Of a stretch of DNA of 47,317 nt, positions 1 to 8,026 are shown piece after piece; position 1 is the first letter of the stretch, and every line of letters starts with the position of its first letter. This DNA comes from Dehalococcoidia bacterium (GTDB lineage Bacteria > Chloroflexota > Dehalococcoidia > Lucifugimonadales > Lucifugimonadaceae), in the NCBI GenBank assembly GCA_022819585.1, contig JAJEGY010000002.1, forward strand, positions 1 to 47,317, read 5' to 3'. The translations under genes and the position numbers were made by a program. The notes under the pieces were generated by a model. That model did no database searches, had not been told where the DNA came from, and saw only the letters and a program-made list of their open reading frames with translations.

Positions 1-3
1 TCA

Positions 4-29
4 CACCCCCCCTCTCCCCAAGGGGGGTG
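4..29. repeat. G/C hairpin at window edge
   Basis: CACCCCCC at 4-11 pairs perfectly with GGGGGGTG at 22-29 around a ten-base loop. It resembles the 'CCCTCTCCC...GGGAGAGGG' class of dispersed intergenic hairpins also seen at 4759-4795. No gene overlaps it; it could be a transcription end or a mobile intergenic repeat. Confidence 0.5.
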
Positions 30-67
30 CGGGCCGGGGGTTCGGGGCCAACGCCGATGGGGTGTAG

Positions 68-82
68 CCCCCCCCCCCCCCC
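68..82. repeat. Homopolymer tract of 15 C
   Basis: Fifteen consecutive C residues in intergenic DNA, just before the dispersed repeat at 92-120. The exact length may be a sequencing or assembly estimate, since such tracts are error-prone. Confidence 0.7.
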
Positions 83-91
83 ATCCCTCCC

Positions 92-120
92 ATCCTCAAA
101 AATCCTCCCCATCCTAGTTC
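92..120. repeat. Dispersed intergenic repeat, copy A
   Basis: The core ATCCTCAAAAATCCT (92-106) and a nearby CTAGTTCAA recur at 5976-5990 and about 5998-6006. Both copies sit in gene-free edges of the accessory region. The short A/T-interrupted CCT repeats suggest a small non-coding repeat family. Its mobility is unknown. Confidence 0.55.
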
Positions 121-186
121 AAAACCCACCAGTACACTACGAAAATAGAACTTGCCCCCACAGGACGCGCAACCCAAATACCCCCA

Positions 187-462
187 TTGCCCTCCGCCCA
201 ATCTCAAACCCCGACACTCGATGATCGCAACAACGCCGCGATCGAGTACCTCGACAAAGTCTTGGAACGCCACAACGGCGGCGATTCCGAAAACGACATC
301 CGGGACGCGTTTCGGGACTTCGCCTTGCACACCGGGATCATCGACGACGAACGCGAGATCAAAACCGAGGTTCCTCCCGCAACCGACAGCACGAGGCGCG
401 TCGATATGTACACGTGCAACACCTACATCGAGTTGTCGTCGCGTCCGGCAACACAAAACTAG
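187..462 (+). pseudogene. N-terminal remnant of a DNA methylase / restriction-modification gene
   Basis: A 91-residue open frame from a TTG. It reads like the start of large type II/N6-adenine methylase proteins: an IEYLDKVLERH helix, then DIRDAFRDF, then a TEVPP...RRVDMYTCNTYIE segment. In such proteins the last segment leads into a nuclease/methylase N-domain of the 'D-x-Y-x-x-N-T-x-I-E-F' type. After TYIE the homology-like text breaks off and a stop follows within about ten codons, whereas such proteins usually run beyond 900 residues. The frame is also open upstream of the TTG without a better start. I read it as a truncated, dead gene. The family assignment comes from remembered sequence patterns, not a search. 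Confidence 0.5.
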
Positions 463-713
463 GACGGTTATACGGTGATGACCATTCTTTGAATCGAGTG
501 ATGACTATCGGGACAAGCGAGAGTGAAAATCCTGAATATTGACCAAAATACACCATCTCGTGGCGGATGGCCCGTCCGCCAGATACACTAAATTCGAATT
601 GGTGCGTTGCCCAATACAACTCGTGCGAATTGAACAACGGCCCGTCGTCATCTACCAACGGACTGGGGATAGTCGGGACAAACGCCAAGGCGATGGCATC
701 ACAACAGTGCGCG
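463..713. other. Gene-free stretch downstream of the restriction gene
   Basis: No supported gene. It contains an inverted repeat GGCGGA (562-567) / TCCGCC (575-580) with a seven-base loop and no T-tract. A minus-strand open frame at 359-688 crosses it and overlaps the methylase remnant; it has no recognisable domain and I do not call it. Confidence 0.4.
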
Positions 714-1694
714 TTAGACCGTCGCGTCGGAGCTCAAGGCGTCGATCAGTTGCTGAATGCGATGCTCATCGCTCACCGCTTCCCAATGTTCAACTAGAAG
801 ATCAAAAGCTTCCTTCGAAACTTGAATGGCAACGGCGAAACCAGTACCCATGGTTTCATTCGGCTCGGATGTGGAAATAACCTGTTTTGCCCTCGCAACT
901 GCATCGCTAACCACGCGACAATCTGTCGACCCAAGGACCCTTCTCAATTGGTCTGCAGTCGTAGATGAGACCCACATTACAAACGTGCCGTCATCCATCG
1001 GCTCGCTTTGCACTCTAAAGTAAACCAGATCCGGATCGTTGGGAGGCGGCACGTCAAAGTAAGGCTGTATCTTGATGCCAGCACTGGTCGTGACCGAGAA
1101 TCGTTTTGCACCTGTAGCTTTGTCGAATATCCAAAGGCTTTTGCTGGGCTTCCTTGCGCCTCTAGCTGGAGTTTCGTTCCAAATCGCCGTATACTCGGTC
1201 GGGTCCGGTTTCTCCATCGGTTCCTCAAAGTAAACGAATTCTTGTAGATCGTCCTCCCATAGCAACCACCCCAAGCGCATGTCCGCATTGCCGTCCGGGC
1301 TGTTGGCCCTAACTCGATCAGTGCGTTCTTCAATTAGATCGGCATATTGCGTCAGCACATCTGTCATCACTTGATCGGCAGGTAAGTCGGTGTCGTCGAT
1401 CCGAATGGAACGTGTTGCGGCTGGATGCATTCGTGTAGTTCCACACACATGTTTTATTGATCTCCCTCTCAGTTGCGTAACGCGTAGCATTTTGAATTCG
1501 ATGCCCAGTCCGTTGTGATTGACATCGATATGCAAGTTGCTCCAACCGCTGAAAGGAATATTCTTAGCCTTGGAATAAACCTCAATCCAGTCGCCCTCTT
1601 CCAGTTTGCGACCCATCATCGACGCGACCTTGGCAGCCAACAGGAGTTTCGCGCGCGTCTCTTCCTCCGCAGTGAAAGCGCTAAGCGTGTTCAT
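714..1694 (-). CDS. Putative type II restriction endonuclease (PD-(D/E)XK-like)
   Basis: A 326-residue protein whose start overlaps the 3' end of the upstream DNA methyltransferase gene by four bases, the usual arrangement of a restriction partner. The visible nuclease signature is D57 followed by E66-F-K68 (HIDV...GIEFKML), which fits the D...E-x-K core of PD-(D/E)XK nucleases. An acidic/helical N-terminus (about 8-40) precedes it. The region around residues 105-230 is rich in Trp, Asp and Pro and might carry DNA recognition. I do not recognise a named enzyme family or a target sequence. By context it would cut DNA not protected by the adjacent methylase. It could instead be another effector nuclease. 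The pairing is firm; the nuclease call is inference from one motif plus context. Confidence 0.6.
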   Translation of the reverse strand: MNTLSAFTAEEETRAKLLLAAKVASMMGRKLEEGDWIEVYSKAKNIPFSGWSNLHIDVNHNGLGIEFKMLRVTQLRGRSIKHVCGTTRMHPAATRSIRIDDTDLPADQVMTDVLTQYADLIEERTDRVRANSPDGNADMRLGWLLWEDDLQEFVYFEEPMEKPDPTEYTAIWNETPARGARKPSKSLWIFDKATGAKRFSVTTSAGIKIQPYFDVPPPNDPDLVYFRVQSEPMDDGTFVMWVSSTTADQLRRVLGSTDCRVVSDAVARAKQVISTSEPNETMGTGFAVAIQVSKEAFDLLVEHWEAVSDEHRIQQLIDALSSDATV

Positions 1695-3892
1695 GCCAGC
1701 GCCTCCAATGCCGCTGCGGCCTGCTCGCGAAAGTCGGAAAAATTCACAACTGTCTCGCCGTCTCGAATCGCTGATGCAATGTACCGGCTATAGAGCGTTC
1801 TGTAGTCCACTTCCGGTCCACGCGCTACGTGAATGAAGGGAATCACCGGGAGTCGATCCAACTCTCGTAACACGAATGTCGACACGGGTTCGGTCTGTTT
1901 AATGTCTAGGGACCTGTCAGACGATCTTGTCTTCCTGCAATGAATCATGAGATCCGCGCCTGTGGTGTTGTCGCTGACGAACTGTTTGAATGTACCGTGT
2001 TGTTTGTCAAAGATATTAACCATTTCAATGGTAAAACCAGCGTCCGTGATGGCCGCTCGTAAAGCCTCCCAGACTCTGCTCGACGAATTCATAAATACCA
2101 GAACCATCCAATGATTAACGCGTAGAACGCGGTAAGCTTCTTTCAAGCTAGCTGTCATGAGTAGTTGATAGGCTTCAATGTCTTTATCCTGATATCGGTT
2201 GATGATCGCTTCGGATGTGGCGTCCGTAAATTCCCCGAGCCAGCTTTCCCACAGCAGGTTCATTTCGCTGTAGTTTATGTTCGCGCCAAAAGGCGGATCG
2301 GTGAATATAAGGTCAATCGAGTCATCAGGGAGAAAATCGAGGTGCGTCGCACTGCCCGTGTGGACCACCGACTCTCCGTGATAAGCCTGCGCGGTGGTGA
2401 CATGGTGCTTGCGAATCGTCTCCGCTTTCCTTCGGAACGTATTGAACACATTGGCTTCGTTAAAAATCTGGGGCACGTTGTAGTTGGCCATGTTCCCGCT
2501 TCCGCCCCAGAACCTGTATTCTGACAATCGGGTCACTCGTTGGTACATCGATGTGAACACGAAAGCAACTGCTGACGCTAGATCAGGATCACCTAACTTT
2601 CTTATTTCGCGCCAAATGGCAGCGCACGCAACCAAATTGCGCGGCGTGTAGAGCTTGCCAACAGTATCATAGCCATGACGCTTAGGTTGGTTTAGGTTGA
2701 CCCCGTCGGGAAGTTTACACGTTGGTATGTCAGATGAATAGCGTTCCAATATCCTTTGTGAATCATCGATACGCTGACTATCTTCATCGGTCAGTGGATG
2801 TTCCACAATTCGCTTTGAACAACAGCGATAGGCAACAAATGCAGGCACAGGGTTCTTGCGATCGAGATGGGACTTATTGACTTCTCTGCCGCAGGTTGGG
2901 CACGGGAAAACTCGAAGAATCCGATGATCTCTTACGGTCTTTCCATATTTCCGGCAATGGTCCCATAATGTGAAATCGGAGTAACAGTGGTTGCAAACCA
3001 AGATGTAGGACCACACGGTATACAGTTGCCGTACATTGGAACCGCACTCTCGACATTGAGTCGAATATAAATCGCGGTCCAAGCCATCGAGTATTGCGAG
3101 AATATGCAGAACCGCGCGGTGAAAACTATCTGCGTCGATGGTGGCAAGAAAGTTGTATGAGATGAATGAAGCAGCAGGCGAAAGTTCGTTGAGCAAGACG
3201 TCGGAACCAAGGTATCGAGCTGCTACGCCAGTCATCCCACTACCAGCAAATGGATCCAATACCAAACCGCCGTTTGGCAGATAACTAGAAACAACGGTCG
3301 CGATACCTTGTGGCGGAACCTTGGTGTGATACGTGTGGGCATCGTAAGTGTATGTGTTCTTGCCGGCGGAGATTTCATCGTCTAACGGTTTCTCCCGAGT
3401 GGCGGCAGCTTCGGCGCGCCGTTCTAGAATCTCGCCAAGCTTCAAGCGCCCATCGCCCCAAAACGAGCCGTCGACAAAGATCTCGTTCAAAATCGACTTT
3501 CTAGGTTCATCGAGCGTATGTATCGGATCTGGGCCGGACAGCAACGAGGGATTATCGGTCGCCGTCTTGACCCCATGTGACGCGAACGCAATTGCAGGGG
3601 TACCGGAGCGCCTCGATTCGCTACCCGTCCGAAACTGCGGGGAAAGCAGATCGGCGAGCCGATCCATGACGTCAGCACTTGGAGTCAAGTCACCCTGCTC
3701 CCATCTGACCAACGCGTAAAGGGAGGTGTTAAGTTTTCGGGCCAGCTCCTGCTGTGACAACCGGAGACGGCTCCGTGCAGTCACAAAGGCGTGCCCGCTA
3801 TGAGGCCCGGTGTCTTGAAACGCTCGGTCCTGCAGTGGAACGTTGGACTCTTCCGTTAGGTACGTCCTTTTGAGCTTCTCTGTTCGACCCAA
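1691..3892 (-). CDS. DNA methyltransferase with N-terminal XRE-type HTH and internal Cys-rich domain
   Basis: A 733-residue modification enzyme. Residues about 40-85 form a helix-turn-helix of the Cro/XRE type (LSQQELARKL...LVRWEQG). The AdoMet-binding motif DPFAGSG lies at 213-219 and the catalytic TDPPFG at 531-536, so motif I precedes motif IV. That is the order of alpha/gamma amino-methyltransferases (N6-adenine or N4-cytosine). Between them sit three CxxC pairs (C280/C283, C300/C303, C331/C334), likely zinc ribbons in a target-recognition insert. The start is a TTG with AGAGGG four bases upstream; the HTH begins well inside. The fused HTH could autoregulate the system, as separate C proteins do in other systems. 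Overlap by four bases with the downstream gene implies translational coupling. Methylation chemistry and target cannot be read from sequence. Confidence 0.85.
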   Translation of the reverse strand: MGRTEKLKRTYLTEESNVPLQDRAFQDTGPHSGHAFVTARSRLRLSQQELARKLNTSLYALVRWEQGDLTPSADVMDRLADLLSPQFRTGSESRRSGTPAIAFASHGVKTATDNPSLLSGPDPIHTLDEPRKSILNEIFVDGSFWGDGRLKLGEILERRAEAAATREKPLDDEISAGKNTYTYDAHTYHTKVPPQGIATVVSSYLPNGGLVLDPFAGSGMTGVAARYLGSDVLLNELSPAASFISYNFLATIDADSFHRAVLHILAILDGLDRDLYSTQCRECGSNVRQLYTVWSYILVCNHCYSDFTLWDHCRKYGKTVRDHRILRVFPCPTCGREVNKSHLDRKNPVPAFVAYRCCSKRIVEHPLTDEDSQRIDDSQRILERYSSDIPTCKLPDGVNLNQPKRHGYDTVGKLYTPRNLVACAAIWREIRKLGDPDLASAVAFVFTSMYQRVTRLSEYRFWGGSGNMANYNVPQIFNEANVFNTFRRKAETIRKHHVTTAQAYHGESVVHTGSATHLDFLPDDSIDLIFTDPPFGANINYSEMNLLWESWLGEFTDATSEAIINRYQDKDIEAYQLLMTASLKEAYRVLRVNHWMVLVFMNSSSRVWEALRAAITDAGFTIEMVNIFDKQHGTFKQFVSDNTTGADLMIHCRKTRSSDRSLDIKQTEPVSTFVLRELDRLPVIPFIHVARGPEVDYRTLYSRYIASAIRDGETVVNFSDFREQAAAALEALA

Positions 3893-4369
3893 TTTACCCT
3901 CTGGAATGGTTACTCTCTGTTCAATGGACGAGATTGATCGTGCTCTCTAACGTCGTCCTCCACGATCCAATATGCTACTCCGACAATGAAAACGGGCGCA
4001 ACGGCACCTTCGACGTTCAACCAACGATCGAAATTGTGAAACCACGGATCGACGGCCAAGTTGCGCGTTGCCAGCTCCGCCGCAGACAAATCTGTCAGTA
4101 TCGAATCCAGACCGAGGCGAAAGCGATGCAGACGTGCAAACGATTACCTCAGTGGAGGAAATTCATCTTAGACGCGCTGACGCCAATCTCACGTTTCTAA
4201 GTCTAACGGTGTATTTGCACCCGCTGTCCGACATGGAGTCGATGGTCTTACAATCGGAGGTGATATGGTCTATGAAGGCGCGTTTCGGTTGAATCCAACG
4301 GTTGAATCGCTCACAGCGAACCTCTGATGCCTCAACCAAAACGCCGGCGAACTGGCGACATGTGCGTAC
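3893..4369. other. Probable decayed coding stretch, unrecognised
   Basis: No intact gene. On the plus strand two short codon-like segments lie in different frames: one at about 3943-4060 and one at about 4083-4292, the latter including VQTITSVEEIHLRRADANL. They could be a single frameshifted gene, but I recognise no family. The upstream edge must contain the promoter of the minus-strand methyltransferase operon; I see no convincing -35/-10 pair. Confidence 0.3.
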
Positions 4370-4624
4370 TTACCACGCGCCTCTCGAAATCCCGAGTATT
4401 GTGGTGACCAGCATGAGCCTGTACCGGTCCTGGTATCGGCTTACCTGGTCGCTAGACGCTGTCAGCCATGCGTCGTCGTCAACTGGTTTGACCTCCACGA
4501 CACCTCGCTCCGGGACCTGGTCCGGACGCGGCGTTCCCATCTGCACCTGCCGCTTGGCGTACAGCCCCAAATCCGGGTAGCCCGCCCCCTGCTCGGCTAG
4601 CTCGCTTCCGCCAAACCACGCGCA
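4370..4624 (-). pseudogene. Fragment of a type ISP/Eco57I-like restriction-modification enzyme
   Basis: The frame is open from 4624 down to a stop at 4370. It encodes a GYPDLGLYAKRQ segment, then PERGVVEVKPVDDDAW, then DQVSRYQDRYRLMLVTT. This matches the N-terminal nuclease domain of large single-chain restriction-modification enzymes (Eco57I or type ISP style), where the E-V-K is the PD-(D/E)XK core and the Q-V-S-R-Y-x-x-R-Y-R-L-x-L-V-T block follows it. Those proteins continue for roughly a thousand residues. Here reading stops right after the block, and no in-frame start is seen beyond an upstream TGA at 4625-4627. It is a clear fragment and is unrelated in sequence to the intact pair at 714-3892. 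Family recognition is from memory of the conserved block. Confidence 0.65.
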
Positions 4625-6002
4625 TCATCGACACCCTCCCAACCCCCTTCACCGACAACTGGACACCCAACTAACCCACCACACCCCAACCAAAACCCCG
4701 TCATTCCCGCAAAAGCAGAAACCCAAGCGTGGATGGGAGAAGGGCAGGAGGACAAACCCCCTCTCCCCCAAACACCCAACAACAGCGGGAGAGGGCCAGA
4801 GCGAGGGCAACCGGGGCGAACAAACGGGCGGGGCACCCCAAACAACCAACAACCCAACCCAGCACAATCGCCCCAACAACTAAAACCAAATCCCAACAAT
4901 CCCACAAAAACCCCAACAATCCCCGTTCACACTTGACAACACGCCCAACGCATGTTTCAATAGACAACAGGCGTTCAAGCCGCTTCGCGAGCGGCACAAG
5001 CGCCCAGAGGATCGCCGCGTCAGGGGTCGCGAACTTGATGCATTGATCACCGACACACATACAAACAAACGATCCGCGGACGGAGAACACATGAGAAGCG
5101 TGAAAGCAGGCAGAGAGCCCCGAGGCCGGAGGTGTAGAACCCCGAGGCGCAAGGCCCGATGTCTCACTGCGCGCCTATCGCGACGGTGCCCGTCAACTGC
5201 CCTTGTTGCATGGGGCGACGCGGTGACAACGGTTATGGAGAAGGATGTAGCTGCACGGTTCAGGTGGGGCGATGTACTGCTTAAGCCCCAATACGAGCCA
5301 GACGACGGCAGAATCACGATGCGAGACGCGACGCGGACGGTCGGAACCGCTTCTTCCGCTCAGCGCAGAGACGGCGCACAAGGGATGCGCACGGGAAGGC
5401 GCAGACGAGGAGACATGAGGACGCAGGGACGGCGAAACGGTGAAGCTCAAGTGGCGCAGCCCGCCGCTCTCGCCGAGCGCGAAGAGACGTGGAACGACGC
5501 CCGCCGCAACGTCGAGCATCGGATCAACCCGGAGTTCAAGGCCTGGACGAGGTCTTCTCTTATCCAACCACGCCGCTCCCGCTTCGTCGTGCGGGACGGC
5601 CACAGCGCCAACGCGGGGCAGGAACCAAGTGATGGCGTGCGGGATGCAATCAAAAACCGCACGCCGGGCCGACGGTCTGGTGACGTCGGCAGCGCTGGAG
5701 CCATACACAGAATTAACAACAACTTTCGCCGAGCGGCCCCAACCGGCGCGGCGATGCCTCGAACAACTTGACGGTATGGGCGAGTCTGCGACCCGCCCAT
5801 GTACGTCGCAAGGGATCAACTCCCAAACCACAGCAACCGCATGAAACAAAACTGACCTGACCAAAATCAAGACCGACCAGCCCGACGCCCCAAGCGCCCC
5901 AGTCCGGCAGCCCCGGACGTTTCAGCGCGTCTAACCGAAAACTGAAAACCTAAATAACCACAACCCATCCTTCTAATCCTCAAAAATCCTTCAAACCCTA
6001 GT
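4625..6002. other. Long non-coding or decayed zone rich in repeats and GC
   Basis: About 1.4 kb with no gene I can support. 4700-4930 is purine/pyrimidine-biased on one strand, with a CATTCCCGCAAAAGC element near 4701, an inverted repeat at 4759-4795 and short CCCAACAATCCC direct repeats near 4890-4925. 5040-5770 is visibly GC-richer than the flanks. Long open frames run on both strands (5043-5771 plus; 5193-5870 minus), as expected by chance in GC-rich DNA. Their products are Arg-rich or low-complexity and show no domain. It may be a decayed gene or integrated element. Confidence 0.4.
4759..4795. repeat. Inverted repeat CCCTCTCCC/GGGAGAGGG
   Basis: CCCTCTCCC at 4759-4767 is perfectly complementary to GGGAGAGGG at 4787-4795, followed by CCAGAGCGAGGG. 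This is the layout of widespread dispersed intergenic hairpins found in many bacterial genomes. It is not next to a gene end here, so a terminator role is unlikely. Confidence 0.6.
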
Positions 6003-6009
6003 TCAACCC
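5966..6009. repeat. Dispersed intergenic repeat, copy B
   Basis: It shares the 15-base core ATCCTCAAAAATCCT (5976-5990) and the CTAGTTCAA segment with copy A at 92-120. It directly abuts and slightly overlaps the stop of the minus-strand gene at 6003, so on that strand it forms the start of the 3' untranslated region. Confidence 0.55.
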
Positions 6010-6890
6010 CCAGGAGGAGCCACGACAACATCCTCATACGAATGCCTACCACCCACCATCCCCGAATGCTCAAACACATCCAACGCAGATTCATACAACG
6101 CCCGAGGTATCGCAATATCACCATCCCAAGTCCCAAGCTCCTGATAGTAGGCAACCGCCGCAGCCGTAGCCTCCACCGCAATCCCCGGGAAAAACGGTTC
6201 CTCAGCCTTCGCAACCTCCATCGGATCCGCCGTATTCACCCACTCACGAGACGCCCGATACGCCGCAGTCACCCGCTTCGCCTCATCCGTATCCAGATAG
6301 TCCCACCGACATATCAAACTGCTGAACGCCGTAGGCCCTACAATCTCCCCGATCGACCCAACGATATGCCCGATCCCCTCATGCTCCAACTGCTGCGGAA
6401 ACGCCCCCTGCTCATGGAAATAGTCGCCCTGACCATCTCGCCACTGACCCATCATCTCATCCGCACCACCAGACACAATCCCGTCGATCTCGGAAAGATC
6501 AATCCCAACCCGATGCAACCCGTACCTCAACATCGCCTCAGGCTGACCACCATGCACATACAAAAACTTCGCATCCAACAGCTTCTCCCACCTGAAATCC
6601 GCATCCGGCTCCCGCGCCGCCACAATGAAACCATCCCGAGCATTGATCTGCGCAAAATGCGCCACCGACGGCTTCTCACCAGCATCCAAAGCTCCCCAAC
6701 TACCCGAAACCGCCGACTGACCAACATCCGCCCTGCCCTTCGCAACCTCAACCACCGAATTCTCACCCGGTCCCGCCGGAGCATAAGTCCCGCTCAGCCC
6801 TTCCTTCTCCAAAAAGCCACCCGCAATCATCGAAATCATCGGGCTGTAAAAAGCCGAGTGCCGCGACGCGATCAATCTGATGTCGGCCAT
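6003..6890 (-). CDS. ABC-transporter substrate-binding-like protein (NMT1/SsuA family), no signal peptide
   Basis: A 295-residue protein of the periplasmic-binding-protein type II fold, NMT1/THI5/SsuA group. An opening beta strand (IRLIASRHSAFYSP) is followed by GGFLEKEGL, a VVEVAKGRADVGQS segment that normally lines the ligand pocket, and a long helical C-terminal half with a GTWDGDIAIPRALYESALDVF end. Family members bind taurine, sulfonates, nitrate or thiamine precursors; no residue here tells which. The N-terminus goes straight into the fold: there is no hydrophobic leader or lipobox, so the product is predicted cytoplasmic unless the start is mis-set. No permease or ATPase gene is adjacent. 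It may instead be a cytoplasmic enzyme of the same fold. Confidence 0.7.
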   Translation of the reverse strand: MADIRLIASRHSAFYSPMISMIAGGFLEKEGLSGTYAPAGPGENSVVEVAKGRADVGQSAVSGSWGALDAGEKPSVAHFAQINARDGFIVAAREPDADFRWEKLLDAKFLYVHGGQPEAMLRYGLHRVGIDLSEIDGIVSGGADEMMGQWRDGQGDYFHEQGAFPQQLEHEGIGHIVGSIGEIVGPTAFSSLICRWDYLDTDEAKRVTAAYRASREWVNTADPMEVAKAEEPFFPGIAVEATAAAVAYYQELGTWDGDIAIPRALYESALDVFEHSGMVGGRHSYEDVVVAPPGG

Positions 6891-7060
6891 CTATCTAATC
6901 TCCAAGCTGGTGCTTCAGTCAACGATTGCCAATTCTATCCACTCGCCCCAAACCTGCCCCAACAACCTCAAGTCCAACATCACCTATACCGCATAATTGA
7001 AACCATCTATAGCATCCCTTCGTCTAACTTACCGACCACCTACGATCCTCCACTGACCCC

Positions 7061-8026
7061 ATGACCAATACCGGCAAAGATCAACCCGCGCCCGACAACG
7101 TTCTGGTAACAGGCGGAACCGGATTCATCGGCACCCACCTCATCGACGCCCTCATCGACCGCGGGGAAAACGTCACAGTAATCGACAACCTGTCAACCTC
7201 CGCATTGAAATACCTCCACCCAGACGCCGAATTCATCAACCAAGACATCCGCGACTCAAACGTCACCCAACTCGTCAAAGACCTCAATCCCAAAACCGTC
7301 TACCACCTCGCCGCCCAAGCTTCAGTAGCGGTTTCAGCACGCGAACCCCTAACCGATGTGAACATAAACGTCATCGGCACCCTCAACCTCCTAGAAGGAA
7401 TCCGAGACCTGCCCCATAGCCCTCGCTTCATCTTTTTCTCAACCGGCGGAGCCATCTACGGCGACCTCGATCCCTCTGCCCTCCCTGCGAGCGAAACCAT
7501 CGACGCCCAACCCCTTTCCCCGTACGCCGTCTCCAAACTCGCCATCGAAAACTACCTCCGCGCCTACGGCCATCTTTACGACCTCAACTACACCATCGTC
7601 CGACCCGCCAACGTCTACGGCCCTCGCCAAAACCCAGACGGCGAAGCCGGCGTCATCGCAATCTTCACCCAAGCAATGCTCGAAGGTCGACAAGTAACCA
7701 TCTTCGGCGACGGAAACGACCAACGAGACTACATATACATCTCAGACTTCATCGACGGCGTCCTAACCCTCGCTAACTCCGACCTCCCTGGCCCATACAA
7801 CATCGGCACCGGACTCGGCGTCTCCGTTAACGAGATACACCAAATCCTCTCCGAATTCATCGACAAAGCCAAACCCGCAAAATACGGACCACCAAGACCC
7901 GGTGACATTCCCAAAATCTGGCTCGATATCTCATCCGCCAAAAAAGACTTTGGCTGGCAAGCCAACACATCCTTCCAAGACGGCATCAGCAAAACCGTCG
8001 AATGGTTCAGGCAGGCAGCATCTTGA
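7061..8026 (+). CDS. NAD-dependent epimerase/dehydratase (GalE-like)
   Basis: A 321-residue extended short-chain dehydrogenase. The NAD-binding TGGTGFIG is at about residues 18-25, and an acidic residue after the second strand (VIDNLS) fits NAD(H) preference. The YHLAAQASV block and the YAVSK catalytic Tyr-x-x-x-Lys follow, preceded by a Ser-Thr stretch (FFSTGGAIYG). The RPANVYGPRQ and GDGNDQRDYIYISD segments are typical of UDP-hexose 4-epimerases and dTDP-sugar dehydratases. It probably interconverts a nucleotide sugar for surface glycans. The exact substrate is not readable, so no gene symbol is given. Its end overlaps the next gene. Confidence 0.85.
   Translation: MTNTGKDQPAPDNVLVTGGTGFIGTHLIDALIDRGENVTVIDNLSTSALKYLHPDAEFINQDIRDSNVTQLVKDLNPKTVYHLAAQASVAVSAREPLTDVNINVIGTLNLLEGIRDLPHSPRFIFFSTGGAIYGDLDPSALPASETIDAQPLSPYAVSKLAIENYLRAYGHLYDLNYTIVRPANVYGPRQNPDGEAGVIAIFTQAMLEGRQVTIFGDGNDQRDYIYISDFIDGVLTLANSDLPGPYNIGTGLGVSVNEIHQILSEFIDKAKPAKYGPPRPGDIPKIWLDISSAKKDFGWQANTSFQDGISKTVEWFRQAAS

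Noticed and set aside
359-688. Minus-strand frame between the methylase remnant and the restriction gene
   Set aside because: Overlaps the better-supported remnant and has no recognisable domain.
4890-4925. Short CCCAACAATCCC repeats as a CRISPR-like array
   Set aside because: Units are too short and directly adjacent, without regular spacers or cas genes.
5043-5771. 242-codon plus-strand open frame
   Set aside because: Arg-rich, low-complexity product with no domain; an equally long minus-strand frame overlaps it, as chance allows in GC-rich DNA.
5193-5870. 225-codon minus-strand open frame
   Set aside because: No domain, overlaps the frame above, composition typical of non-coding GC-rich sequence.
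6042-7064. 340-codon plus-strand open frame opposite the NMT1-like gene
   Set aside because: Arg/Pro/His-rich shadow of a clear family member on the other strand.
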